From Collinsella sp. zg1085 (GTDB taxonomy: Bacteria > Actinomycetota > Coriobacteriia > Coriobacteriales > Coriobacteriaceae), in assembly GCF_018889955.1 (NCBI RefSeq), contig NZ_CP076545.1:62001-126000 (forward strand): 64,000 nt of DNA, given 5' to 3'. The translations under genes were made by a program, and so were the position numbers. Below, piece by piece: positions 23,929 through 31,979 of this stretch. The notes under the pieces were generated by a model. The model saw only the letters and a list, made by a program, of their open reading frames with translations. It searched no databases and was not told the origin of the DNA. Within the stretch, counting starts at the first letter, position 1. Each line of letters begins with the position of its first letter.

Positions 23929-24618
23929 GTGGAAGCGTATAAGCAGGATTTTATTGAGTTTATGGTTGAGGCTAACGTTCTCAAATTTGGCGAGTTTACG
24001 CTCAAAAGTGGGCGCACTTCGCCATTTTTTATGAATGCCGGTGCCTACGTAACAGGTGAGCAGCTTAAGCGCCTCGGCGTGTATTATGCACAAGCTATTC
24101 ACGATGCGTTTGGGCTTGATTTTGACCTTGTATTTGGACCGGCATATAAGGGCATTCCCCTTGCGGTGGTTACATCTATTGCTCTTTATGAGCTGTACGG
24201 CAAAGAGGTACGGTATTGCTGCAATCGCAAAGAGGTGAAAGACCACGGTGCAGATGCAGGCAATTTGTTGGGCTCTGAGCTTTGCGATGGTGACCGGGTG
24301 GTTATGGTAGAAGACGTAACTACCTCAGGAAAGTCCATCGATGAGACCTATCCCCTTTTGAAAGCTGCCGCCGATGTTGAGGTTGTGGGATTAGTTGTTT
24401 CGCTCAACCGCATGGAGGTAGGAAAGGGTGGCAAGTATACTGCGCAGCAAGAAATTACCGAGCGCTATGGGTTTCCGGTGACATCAATTGTTACGATGGC
24501 TGAGGTAACTGAGCACTTATGGAATCAAGAGCTCAACGGTCGAGTGGTAATTGATGATGCACTTAAAGTGCAACTTGATGCATATTATGCACATTACGGT
24601 GTAGTAGATTCTTTATAA
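23929..24618 (+). CDS. pyrE: Orotate phosphoribosyltransferase
   Basis: Pyrimidine-biosynthesis enzyme converting orotate and PRPP to orotidine 5'-phosphate. Key motifs are FTLKSGRTSPFFMNAG, LVFGPAYKGIPLAV, RKEVKDHG (catalytic loop) and the PRPP-binding VMVEDVTTSGKSI. The start is GTG at 23929, preceded by AAAGGAG. The longer frame from TTG 23914 would overlap this site. Length is 229 residues. A lipoprotein gene follows after 16 bases. Confidence 0.95.
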   Translation: MEAYKQDFIEFMVEANVLKFGEFTLKSGRTSPFFMNAGAYVTGEQLKRLGVYYAQAIHDAFGLDFDLVFGPAYKGIPLAVVTSIALYELYGKEVRYCCNRKEVKDHGADAGNLLGSELCDGDRVVMVEDVTTSGKSIDETYPLLKAAADVEVVGLVVSLNRMEVGKGGKYTAQQEITERYGFPVTSIVTMAEVTEHLWNQELNGRVVIDDALKVQLDAYYAHYGVVDSL

Positions 24619-24634
24619 ATAGCGAGGTAGTTAT

Positions 24635-25198
24635 ATGAAAAAGATTGTCTTAACAAGTCTTATGGCACTGGTATTTGCTGTATGCAGTTTTGGTTTAGCT
24701 GGGTGTTCACAAAAGACTATTGATGAGCAAATTTTTGAAGAATTAGACACGGGCTTAAAAGATGTTCAGTCGGGTGCGCTGAATAGCGAATTAGCAAAGA
24801 GCTATACCGAAGCTTCGGGTTTTAACGCTCAAGAATATGGCATGGATGGGACTGAGCTTATTCAGGCTCTTTTGCGCGATTTTACGTATGAGATTGGCGA
24901 GATTAAAGTTGATGAGGGTGCAGGCAAGGCATCAGTTACCGTTAATGCAACTTCTCGTAATCTCCAGAGTGCTATGAAGACCTTTGCAGAAAAGCTGCAA
25001 CACTACATTGCCGAACATGTAGGAAAAGAGCCACTAGAAGACATGATGAAGCAAACGGGTCCTATTTTGATTGAATCAATTGAAGAGACTCCAACTACGA
25101 AACATGAGGTCATTGTGCCTGTTACGCGTTCAAAGACAGGTGAATGGGAGATTGATGAGAGTGCTATAGCGGAGTTGTTGCTTCAGACAAAGTCTTAA
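24635..25198 (+). CDS. Putative lipoprotein, DUF5105-like
   Basis: A secreted protein with a clear signal peptide (MKKIVLTSLMALVFAVCSFG) and lipobox LAGCSQ, so it should be attached to the outer face of the membrane by Cys about residue 24. The mature part of about 165 residues is charged and helical, with beta strands near the middle (GKASVTVNATSRNLQSAMK). It resembles the DUF5105/DUF4878-type lipoproteins of Gram-positive bacteria. Function is unknown. It follows pyrE on the same strand and ends before a terminator. Confidence 0.85.
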   Translation: MKKIVLTSLMALVFAVCSFGLAGCSQKTIDEQIFEELDTGLKDVQSGALNSELAKSYTEASGFNAQEYGMDGTELIQALLRDFTYEIGEIKVDEGAGKASVTVNATSRNLQSAMKTFAEKLQHYIAEHVGKEPLEDMMKQTGPILIESIEETPTTKHEVIVPVTRSKTGEWEIDESAIAELLLQTKS

Positions 25199-25224
25199 CA
25201 CAGCGCATGTTTGATTGAATGTTC

Positions 25225-25261
25225 ACCGGCGTAGGGCAAATAAAGCGCTACGCCGGTTTTT
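25225..25261 (+). terminator. Terminator after the pyrE/lipoprotein genes
   Basis: ACCGGCGTAG (25225-25234) pairs with CTACGCCGGT (25248-25257) and is followed by a T-run. Confidence 0.9.
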
Positions 25262-25295
25262 GTATAGAGAGGCACGCTATATGTAATGAAATTGC

Positions 25296-25976
25296 CTATA
25301 CGCTCTGGTTCAAAACAAGAGCGCTCAGTTCTTCTGGATTATCAACAATATAGTCTGCGCCTGCCGCTCTAAGTTCGTCTGTGCCGCGAAAGCCCCATGC
25401 TACGCCCGCTGTTCGGAGCCCGGCGTTATGTCCGCACATAACATCAACGTCGCTGTCGCCAACATAGAGCGTACGTGCTGGGTTAGCGCCAAGTTGTGCA
25501 AGTACATGCATAGTTATAGGAGCAGCTGGTTTTGGAGGAAAGGCATCGATGCGCCCCTGGATATATGTAAAGCGCTCGTTGCCAAAGTATCTCTCAATAA
25601 GCGGAACTGCTGCTTGATGGTCTTTATTGGTAAGAACGGCAAGTTTTACTCCAGCGGCAAGGAGCGTATCAAGCATGGTAAGAATGCCCGGATAGGGCGC
25701 GGTTGTATCTTCTTTGTGCTTAGCATAGTCTGCTCGAAATGCTGCAAGTGTTTTTTCAAGCATGGCAGCATCTCCTGCATATTCTGCTGGCATAAAGCGT
25801 TCTACCAGCTTAACCATGCCATTTCCAACTTTATAACGATACGCATCAACCGGAAAGCTTGGCCAGCCTTGTGCCTCGCATACCCGATTAGCTGATTGTG
25901 CAAGGTCGTTGAGCGTATCAAGAATAGTGCCGTCTAGGTCAAATATGACATGCGAAAACGCAGGAGTTATAGCCAT
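25296..25976 (-). CDS. HAD-superfamily phosphatase, phosphoglycolate phosphatase-like
   Basis: Haloacid dehalogenase fold phosphatase. Motif I is VIFDLDGTILDTL (nucleophile and acid Asp), motif II VLTNKDH, and motif IV TLYVGDSDVDVMCGHNAG, with the Lys of motif III in FPPKPA. The helical cap lies between residues 20 and 90. Size (226 residues) and sequence fit the Gph/PGMB subgroup, but similar proteins act on several small phosphate esters. AAAGGAAC precedes the ATG. Confidence 0.9.
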   Translation of the reverse strand: MAITPAFSHVIFDLDGTILDTLNDLAQSANRVCEAQGWPSFPVDAYRYKVGNGMVKLVERFMPAEYAGDAAMLEKTLAAFRADYAKHKEDTTAPYPGILTMLDTLLAAGVKLAVLTNKDHQAAVPLIERYFGNERFTYIQGRIDAFPPKPAAPITMHVLAQLGANPARTLYVGDSDVDVMCGHNAGLRTAGVAWGFRGTDELRAAGADYIVDNPEELSALVLNQSV

Positions 25977-26223
25977 GAAGTTCCTTTCGTGCCAGGTTGT
26001 TTTCGCAAGCGTAGCACATTAGGAAGAGTTGCATAAAACCGTGCAGCGCTTTGCAGTTTTCGCGGGTTTCGTGTTGTTGTCTTATTGCTGAGACAGAAAA
26101 GCTGCATCAAAGAGGGGCAACGGGGTATAGTAGGCAGGCATCAACGTGTATTTGTGTATACGGCGTTTGTGCATTGCGCACCCAAAACGCTTGTGGGAGA
26201 ATGCCGGATACAAGGGGTCTGAC

Positions 26224-26718
26224 ATGGATATTTCTCGAAAAACAGATTATGCCCTGCGCATTTTAGCCATGCTTGCCAAGCAAGACAGCGGCTTGCTTTC
26301 TGTGCGCACCGCCGCCACAGCATCTGGCATTCCTTATTCATTTGCGCGGGCAATTCAGCATAGCTTATCTGAGGCTGACCTGATTGAAAGCGTGCGCGGC
26401 GTGAACGGCGGCATGCGCCTGCGCCACCCGGCTCATGAGGTAACGCTTCGCGCTATTGTTGAGGCAATGCAAGGCCCGCTTGGTGTTAATGTTTGTACGC
26501 TTGGCGAAAACCCGTGTTGGCGTGAGAGTGAATGCTGCTTTCATCCTGTATGGCTCGGCATTCAGGCGCTACTTGAAAGCTATCTTGACTCGGTAACGCT
26601 TGATGATGTGGTACACAACCGCAATCACCCGGCGGTCGATGCAAAGTTTTCTGACCCCAACCGATTTAAGGAATATGCAAGAGGCGAGGGCATTGCAACG
26701 TGCAAAGTTCCTTGGTAG
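26224..26718 (+). CDS. Rrf2-family regulator with candidate Fe-S ligands
   Basis: Winged-helix regulator (MDISRKTDYALRILAMLAKQ is a textbook Rrf2 beginning; RTAATASGIPYSFARAI is the recognition-helix region). Residues 91-110 contain VCTLGENPCWRESECC, whose cysteines resemble the Fe-S ligands of NsrR/IscR/RsrR-type members. It may therefore sense redox or nitrosative stress. The start at 26224 follows AAGGGG. The gene end overlaps mutY by 19 bases, suggesting co-expression of the regulator with a base-excision repair enzyme. Confidence 0.9.
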   Translation: MDISRKTDYALRILAMLAKQDSGLLSVRTAATASGIPYSFARAIQHSLSEADLIESVRGVNGGMRLRHPAHEVTLRAIVEAMQGPLGVNVCTLGENPCWRESECCFHPVWLGIQALLESYLDSVTLDDVVHNRNHPAVDAKFSDPNRFKEYARGEGIATCKVPW

Positions 26719-27593
26719 CCAACGAGTTTAGAAGCTTTATTCGTCAAGAAGGTCAACGACTGTACCGCGATTTGGCGTGGCGCAATACGCAAGACCCTTA
26801 CTACGTATGGCTCTCTGAGGTCATGCTTCAACAGACACAGGTATCACGAGTAGTGACGCGCTGGGCTGAATGGATAGATGCCTTTCCCAGTGTTTTTGCA
26901 CTAGCGGAGGCATCAACAGCGCGCGTGCTAGCTGCGTGGCAGGGCATGGGCTATAACCGCCGGGCGCTCAGCTTAAAAGCGGCAGCTGAGCGTATTGTTG
27001 CTGAATACGATGGTATTTTTCCGCAGAGTGCGCGTGAGTTGGTATCACTGCCAGGCATAGGACCTGCTACTGCCCAAGGTATTCGGTCGTTTGCATACAA
27101 TCTGCCTGGGGTTTATCTTGAGACAAACGTGCGCACCGTTTTTATTCATCATTTCTTTCAAGATGTGCCCGATGTTCCCGATAAAGAATTGATTCCGCTT
27201 ATCGAGGCAACATGTCCGGGGGAGCAGCAGCCGTTTGCACTACCGCAGGACGCAGAGGATACCAGCCGTGCCTGGTATTATGCGCTGCTCGATTATGGTG
27301 CCGAGCTTAAGCGGCAAGTACCCAATCCGTCGCGGCGGTCAAAAAGCTATAGCAGGCAGTCAAAGTTTGAGGGTTCGCGCCGCCAAAAACGTGCAGAGCT
27401 TGTACGACTTCTTTTAGCGGCAGGAGAACAAGGTCGAGGGCTTGAGTTGTCTGAGCTTATACATAGTTTATCTGCTTTTGAGCTAGCGTCCGGTCGTCCG
27501 CCAGTTGCGGGTGATTTGGTGCAGAGCATTCTAGGTGACCTTGTTCGTGAGGGTTTTTGTCGCGAGAACCAAGGCAGCTGGCGGATTATCTAG
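26700..27593 (+). CDS. mutY: A/G-specific adenine glycosylase lacking the Fe-S motif
   Basis: HhH-GPD DNA glycosylase that removes adenine mispaired with 8-oxoguanine. Motifs include YYVWLSEVMLQQTQVSRV (catalytic Glu), QGMGYNRRALSLK and the helix-hairpin-helix LPGIGPATAQGIRSFA with the conserved Asp replaced by the family-typical LETNVRTVF region downstream. The expected C-terminal CxxxxxxCxxCxxxxxC iron-sulfur loop after residue 200 is absent. The chain reads NPSRRSKSYSRQSKFEGSRR instead. The start is GTG at 26700, inside the Rrf2 gene. At 297 residues it also lacks the NUDIX-like MutT-related domain of longer MutY proteins. Confidence 0.88.
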   Translation: MQSSLVANEFRSFIRQEGQRLYRDLAWRNTQDPYYVWLSEVMLQQTQVSRVVTRWAEWIDAFPSVFALAEASTARVLAAWQGMGYNRRALSLKAAAERIVAEYDGIFPQSARELVSLPGIGPATAQGIRSFAYNLPGVYLETNVRTVFIHHFFQDVPDVPDKELIPLIEATCPGEQQPFALPQDAEDTSRAWYYALLDYGAELKRQVPNPSRRSKSYSRQSKFEGSRRQKRAELVRLLLAAGEQGRGLELSELIHSLSAFELASGRPPVAGDLVQSILGDLVREGFCRENQGSWRII

Positions 27594-27773
27594 CTTGAGC
27601 GCCTTGGGGTGCGTACGGCTGCTTCGGTTGCATTTGATGCCATGTTTTTGACGCGTACTACGTGGTGGCTTTGTGCATATTTGCGCTGCTCAAGTATATT
27701 AAAAAGTAGGGTATAGCTAACTCGGCAGGTCAAGCCCGTGCACAAATAGAGCAATCAAAAAACCGGCCGCACA

Positions 27774-27804
27774 TTCAGTTTCCTTAATAGGAATGGTTTA
27801 CAAT
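27774..27804 (+). promoter_or_regulatory. Candidate promoter and small dyad upstream of rubrerythrin
   Basis: TACAAT at 27799-27804 is a good -10 box. The -35 (TTCAGT at 27774-27779) is weak and 19 bases away. The dyad TTCCT-TAAT-AGGAA at 27780-27793 lies between them, where a stress repressor could sit. The rest of the 282-base gap shows nothing clear. Confidence 0.35.
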
Positions 27805-27875
27805 AAGCATGTATTGGGCGCATAGAGGGAGCGTCTGCGATACTGCGTACACCGTATCGATAGAAGGGATGAAGT

Positions 27876-28415
27876 ATGGATTTTGAGAATTCAGAGACAA
27901 AAAAGAACCTTGAGACTGCGTTTGCGGGCGAGTCAATGGCTCACACTAAGTACCGTTACTATGCATCAAAGGCAAAGAAGGACGGATACGTTCAAATCTC
28001 CAATATCTTTATGGAGACCGCAGTAAACGAGTCAGAGCATGCAAAGCTTTGGTTTAAGTATCTTCATGGTGGCGAGGTTCCACCTACGCTCGATAACCTC
28101 AAAGATGCTGCCGCTGGTGAGAACTATGAGTGGACCACCATGTACAAGGACTTTGCCGAGAAGGCCGAAGAAGAGGGCTTCAAAGACATTGCGGCAAAGT
28201 TCCGTGGTGTGGGTGCAGTAGAGAAGGCTCACGAGGAGCGTTATCTCAAGCTTGCTGAGCGTGTTGAAAAGGGCGAGGTCTTTACCCGCGAGGGTGTTAA
28301 GGTTTGGAAGTGCTTAAACTGTGGTCACCTGCATGTTGGGGCTGCTGCTCCTAAAATGTGCCCGGTTTGTGCACATCCTCAGTCCTATTTTGAGGAGCAC
28401 TCAATCAATTACTAG
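27876..28415 (+). CDS. Rubrerythrin
   Basis: Non-haem iron peroxidase of anaerobes. The N-terminal ferritin-like domain (1-135) carries diiron ligands in [30 protein letters not shown] and [13 protein letters not shown]. The C-terminal rubredoxin-like domain has the CxxC pairs in [12 protein letters not shown] and [12 protein letters not shown]. It is 179 residues, slightly shorter than classical rubrerythrins. It is monocistronic with a strong terminator and reduces hydrogen peroxide with electrons from a rubredoxin or NAD(P)H reductase. Confidence 0.96.
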   Translation: MDFENSETKKNLETAFAGESMAHTKYRYYASKAKKDGYVQISNIFMETAVNESEHAKLWFKYLHGGEVPPTLDNLKDAAAGENYEWTTMYKDFAEKAEEEGFKDIAAKFRGVGAVEKAHEERYLKLAERVEKGEVFTREGVKVWKCLNCGHLHVGAAAPKMCPVCAHPQSYFEEHSINY

Positions 28416-28449
28416 GCTTGGCTAACAGGTTGAAGTTGCTTAGCTTTGG

Positions 28450-28477
28450 TGCGCCGGTGATATGCCGGCGCATTTTT
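28450..28477 (+). terminator. Terminator after rubrerythrin
   Basis: TGCGCCGG (28450-28457) pairs with CCGGCGCA (28465-28472), followed by TTTTT. Confidence 0.92.
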
Positions 28478-28653
28478 AATGGCAAAACGTGTAGTTTTAT
28501 GAGCAGATTTGAATATCCCATGGTGAGAGGCTGCAGATTATTTGAATCGCGTGGCGCCGTGCATGGTTTTACAAAAGTTGCGGAAGATATAACACCAAGT
28601 GAGACGAATGCCTGCAGCTCGTCACATATTCGTATTGCTGGTGATCAATGCGA
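28478..28653 (+). other. Gene-free stretch between two terminators, possible small RNA
   Basis: About 175 bases lie between the rubrerythrin terminator and another strong terminator at 28654. The only ORF (52 codons from the ATG at 28501) lacks a ribosome-binding site and runs into the terminator stem. Short internal inverted repeats are present (GACGA...TCGTC around 28610, CTGCAG palindromes near 28532 and 28614). A non-coding transcript is possible but no promoter is obvious. Confidence 0.25.
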
Positions 28654-28696
28654 ATAAAGCCCGAATGTCTCGGAAGCATTCGGGCTTATTTTTTAG
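28654..28696 (+). terminator. Second strong terminator
   Basis: AGCCCGAATG and CATTCGGGCT (28677-28686) form a 10-bp stem, extended by AATA(A)/TTATT, with a run of six T after it. No confirmed gene ends just before it, which is unusual. Confidence 0.85.
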
Positions 28697-28749
28697 ATAT
28701 GCGCATGTATAGCAAATCACTGGCGATGGGGTGAGCTTTAGTGTATATC

Positions 28750-28778
28750 TTGACAAGTGTGGCAATTTGCATGATGCT
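28750..28778 (+). promoter_or_regulatory. Candidate promoter for the membrane protein gene
   Basis: TTGACA at 28750-28755 is a perfect -35 box. GATGCT at 28773-28778 is a mediocre -10 after a 17-base spacer. It lies about 45 bases before the ATG at 28821. Confidence 0.4.
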
Positions 28779-28820
28779 CAGACAACCCCTTTCGCGCACA
28801 CCTCACAGAGAGGTCGTGCC

Positions 28821-29282
28821 ATGAATTTGTTTATTGAGTTTCCTGGTCAGCAGCGTACTAAGCGTCCGGGCAGTTCGCTTTGGAAAGAGCCTGCCTACAC
28901 TCCACCTGTTTATAATGCGACAGAAAAAGATACCGGCGTATCTGAGCTAACTGCTACTCTATCACGCCGGGATGTGCACCGTGCATCTGCACAGGAGCGT
29001 GAAATCCCTCGTTTTGTTCCAAAAACAAATCCCATTTCAGTGGAGGCCGCGTATGCTCCTGAGTTTGATTATGCTCAGGTCTTGCAACGGTGCAGCAAGC
29101 GCATGGCGGTATTGCGCGCTGTTATGCTGGTGATACTGGTGCCTGTGGCGCTGGGGCTTTTGTTTGTTGCATCGTTTTGTTTATCAAGCATCGCGCATGG
29201 AGCCAGACCTGAACAAGTTGGTGAGCAGCTAACACATCTGGTGCAACAAATATCAGGGCTTTTACATGGCATATTTTCTTGA
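28821..29282 (+). CDS. Single-pass membrane protein of unknown function
   Basis: A 153-residue protein with a long polar, proline-rich N-terminal region (about 100 residues, no recognised domain) and one hydrophobic segment, AVMLVILVPVALGLLFVASF. A short amphipathic tail (QLTHLVQQISGLLHGIF) follows. GAGAGG precedes the ATG at 28821. The open frame extends 30 codons further upstream but through the promoter region. It is 70 bases upstream of rmuC on the same strand. I do not recognise a family. Confidence 0.65.
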   Translation: MNLFIEFPGQQRTKRPGSSLWKEPAYTPPVYNATEKDTGVSELTATLSRRDVHRASAQEREIPRFVPKTNPISVEAAYAPEFDYAQVLQRCSKRMAVLRAVMLVILVPVALGLLFVASFCLSSIAHGARPEQVGEQLTHLVQQISGLLHGIFS

Positions 29283-29351
29283 AGTAAGTCCTTATGTCCA
29301 GATGGCTCTCTATAATGAGGAACAATACTTGAGATATGAGGAAGTGAACTC

Positions 29352-30899
29352 ATGGATTACATAATCATTGTGTTGCTAGTTGGCTGTTTAGGCGCTGTGG
29401 CTGCAGGTGTGGCAGCGGTATGCGCAATACGCGCAAAGCATTTGGCAGACCAGCAAATAGACGCTGCTCGTCAAGCTTTAACCCAGCTAGAGCAAGCAAA
29501 CCATGCGCTTGATGAAATGCTCCATGAGATGCCTCAAACCCGCTCTGGTCTTAATCAGTTAGTTAGCCAGCAAACGCTTGAGGCGGGGCAAGCCCAGCAA
29601 CGTCATGAGGCAAGTTTGCACGCTGCGGGTCAAGCTGGTGAGCGGGTTGATACCTTGCGCCGCGAGCTAACCGAGCAGCTTGACCGTAGTATCGCATCAA
29701 CTGATCAGCGCTTGGGCGAGGTTCGTCAGGTGGTTGATACTAAACTGTCTGAGACACTTGCGCGACATTCGCAAGACCTGCGCGACCAGCTGGGCAAATT
29801 TGACGAGCGCTTCCAAGGGTTTCAGACGCAGATTCAGGGCTTTCAGGAGCAGATAACCACAGGAATTAAAGCGAGTTCTGATGTTGCAAACACGCAGCTC
29901 CATGAGGTTAAACAGACTGTGGAGAGACAGCTTACCAGCATTAGAGAAGATAACACCACGCAGCTTGAGCGCATGCGCGAGACAGTTGATGAAAAGCTCT
30001 CAAAAACACTTAACGACCGATTGAGCTCGTCTTTTAGACAGGTAAGCGAATCGCTTGACGTGGTAAGCAAAGGACTTGGCGAAATGAGAAATGTTGCCTC
30101 GGGTGTGGGTGACCTCAAGCGCGTTCTATCTAATGTAAAAACGCGCGGCATTTTGGGCGAAGTGCAGCTCGGAGCTATTCTGCGAGAGATTCTATCAGTT
30201 GACCAGTATCTTGAAGATGTGGCAACGGTACCAGAGAGCACTGAGCGTGTTGAGTTTGCAGTCAAGCTGCCGGTTGAAGGTGGCGACCCTATTTTGCTCC
30301 CCATTGACTCAAAGTTTCCTGGAGATGCTTATGAACATCTTCGCGATGCGCTTGATGAGGGTGATATTGAGCAGGTGCATACCGCGCGCAAGCAGCTTGA
30401 ACGTCAAATTAAGAGTGAAGCAAAAGATATTGCAGAAAAGTATGTAAGTGTTCCTGCAACAACAAACTTTGGCATCATGTTTTTGCCCTTTGAGGGTCTG
30501 TATGCTGAGGTTGTTAATATGCCAGGTCTGGTAGAGCTCTTGCAGCGCGATTATCGGGTGAATGTTGCTGGTCCAAGCACCATGGCAGCAATTCTTAATA
30601 GCTTGCAAATGAGCTATCAGACCTTTGCTTTTCAAAAGCGTGCCGATGAAATTCAAAAAGTGCTTTCGGCGCTCAAGGCAGAATTCCCCAATTATCAGCG
30701 CGAATTGGCAAAGGCTCTCAAACAAATCAAGACAGCCGAGCGAACGGTTGACGGCATTATTAACACACGAACTAATGTGATTGAGCGCAAACTGCGAGGA
30801 GTTACAGCGCTTGAAGATGCAACAGAAGCTGCTAGTCTCTTAGGGCTAGATGAGGGTACTCTTGAGGTTGAGCTTGATGAAGATGATAGAGATGAGTAA
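29352..30899 (+). CDS. rmuC: DNA recombination protein RmuC
   Basis: RmuC-family protein, 515 residues, proposed to limit DNA rearrangements at inverted repeats. An N-terminal hydrophobic anchor (IIIVLLVGCLGAVAAGVAAV) is followed by a very long coiled coil (about 35-250). The nuclease-like RmuC core then contains TRGILGEVQLGAILREIL, PIDSKFPGDAYEHL, FGIMFLPFEGLYAEVV and GPSTMAAILNSLQM, all signature segments. The acidic tail is typical. Confidence 0.95.
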   Translation: MDYIIIVLLVGCLGAVAAGVAAVCAIRAKHLADQQIDAARQALTQLEQANHALDEMLHEMPQTRSGLNQLVSQQTLEAGQAQQRHEASLHAAGQAGERVDTLRRELTEQLDRSIASTDQRLGEVRQVVDTKLSETLARHSQDLRDQLGKFDERFQGFQTQIQGFQEQITTGIKASSDVANTQLHEVKQTVERQLTSIREDNTTQLERMRETVDEKLSKTLNDRLSSSFRQVSESLDVVSKGLGEMRNVASGVGDLKRVLSNVKTRGILGEVQLGAILREILSVDQYLEDVATVPESTERVEFAVKLPVEGGDPILLPIDSKFPGDAYEHLRDALDEGDIEQVHTARKQLERQIKSEAKDIAEKYVSVPATTNFGIMFLPFEGLYAEVVNMPGLVELLQRDYRVNVAGPSTMAAILNSLQMSYQTFAFQKRADEIQKVLSALKAEFPNYQRELAKALKQIKTAERTVDGIINTRTNVIERKLRGVTALEDATEAASLLGLDEGTLEVELDEDDRDE

Positions 30900-31052
30900 G
30901 TAAGCTACTGGAGAAGTGCAGAGAACGGCTAGGGGCCTATTCAATTGAGTTGGGCTTATTCAAGGTCAAAAAGTTGTTTTTAGCCTACACCGTAAGCCTA
31001 AACCGTAAGATATGAGGCAACATCAAGGTAGGGCAGGCAAAGGGGGTATAGC

Positions 31053-31715
31053 ATGCCACGGGAGACAAATGCTGCAAAACGTGAGCGGGCAATTGAGTTT
31101 TGCCATCGCATGAATGAGCGCTATGGCCCAGTTGAGTGCTTCTTAGATTATACAACACCGTTTAGGCTGGTTATTTCGGTGCTTCTGTCGGCGCAGACAA
31201 CTGATGCACAGGTTAATAAAGTAACTCCTGAGCTCTTTCGCCGCTGGCCTGAACCAGAGATGTTGGCTTCGGCATCGGTTTCAGAGGTAGCTGAGGTTAT
31301 AAACTCGTTAGGCTTTTATAAAACAAAGGCCAAGCATGCTGTTCAGACAGCGCAGATGATTATGGCCGATTTTGGCGGCAAGGTTCCACAGACAATGGCG
31401 GAGCTTACGCGCTTACCTGGTGTGGGGCGCAAGACCGCAAATATCGTGCTCAACGTAAGCTTTGGTATTGTTGAGGGCATAGCGGTTGATACACATGTGC
31501 ATCGCATTGCTCACCGACTTAAGCTCTCTCCCAAAACGCATGAAAACGAGCCGCTTAAAACCGAGCAGGACTTGCTTAAGGTTTTGCCTCATGAGTATTG
31601 GGAGAGCGTCAACCACCAATGGATTAGTTTTGGGCGCGAAATCTGCCAGGCGCGCACGCCACATTGTGACAAATGTCCGGCTACTGATATATGCCCAAGT
31701 GTTCGCATGAGCTAG
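31053..31715 (+). CDS. nth: Endonuclease III
   Basis: Bifunctional DNA glycosylase/AP lyase for oxidised pyrimidines. The helix-hairpin-helix LTRLPGVGRKTANIVLN contains the catalytic Lys, and GIAVDTHVHRIAHRL the catalytic Asp. The C-terminal 4Fe-4S loop is intact (CQARTPHCDKCPATDIC, spacing 6-2-5), in contrast to MutY upstream. Length is 220 residues, as usual. It stands alone between rmuC and a PucR regulator. Confidence 0.97.
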   Translation: MPRETNAAKRERAIEFCHRMNERYGPVECFLDYTTPFRLVISVLLSAQTTDAQVNKVTPELFRRWPEPEMLASASVSEVAEVINSLGFYKTKAKHAVQTAQMIMADFGGKVPQTMAELTRLPGVGRKTANIVLNVSFGIVEGIAVDTHVHRIAHRLKLSPKTHENEPLKTEQDLLKVLPHEYWESVNHQWISFGREICQARTPHCDKCPATDICPSVRMS

Positions 31716-31979
31716 CAATTACAGCGATGCTTCGAGCCGTCGCAACATATCGAGATGCGAGAAACAGTAAGGGTGCTGCGGCGACTCTGGGTAAAGACGA
31801 GCAGCCCTCTCGTGCGTGTGGCTATGTGAAGAGACGTGCAAGCCCTGTGCGATTGTCTAATGCCTAAACAAGATACGGGCTCCTACCAGTCGTTTGACCT
31901 TATCCGTGCTTATTGACAGCAGAACAGGATATATCACGCTAAAATATCCTCAGTGCATACCAGTAAAGGAGCCACGCAT

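Noticed and set aside
28418-28657. 79-codon frame after rubrerythrin
   Set aside because: It runs through the rubrerythrin terminator, lacks a ribosome-binding site and ends in the next terminator stem.
31716-31979. Possible structured RNA or riboswitch upstream of the PucR gene
   Set aside because: No known riboswitch, RNase P, SRP or tmRNA consensus could be matched; only scattered short repeats are visible.
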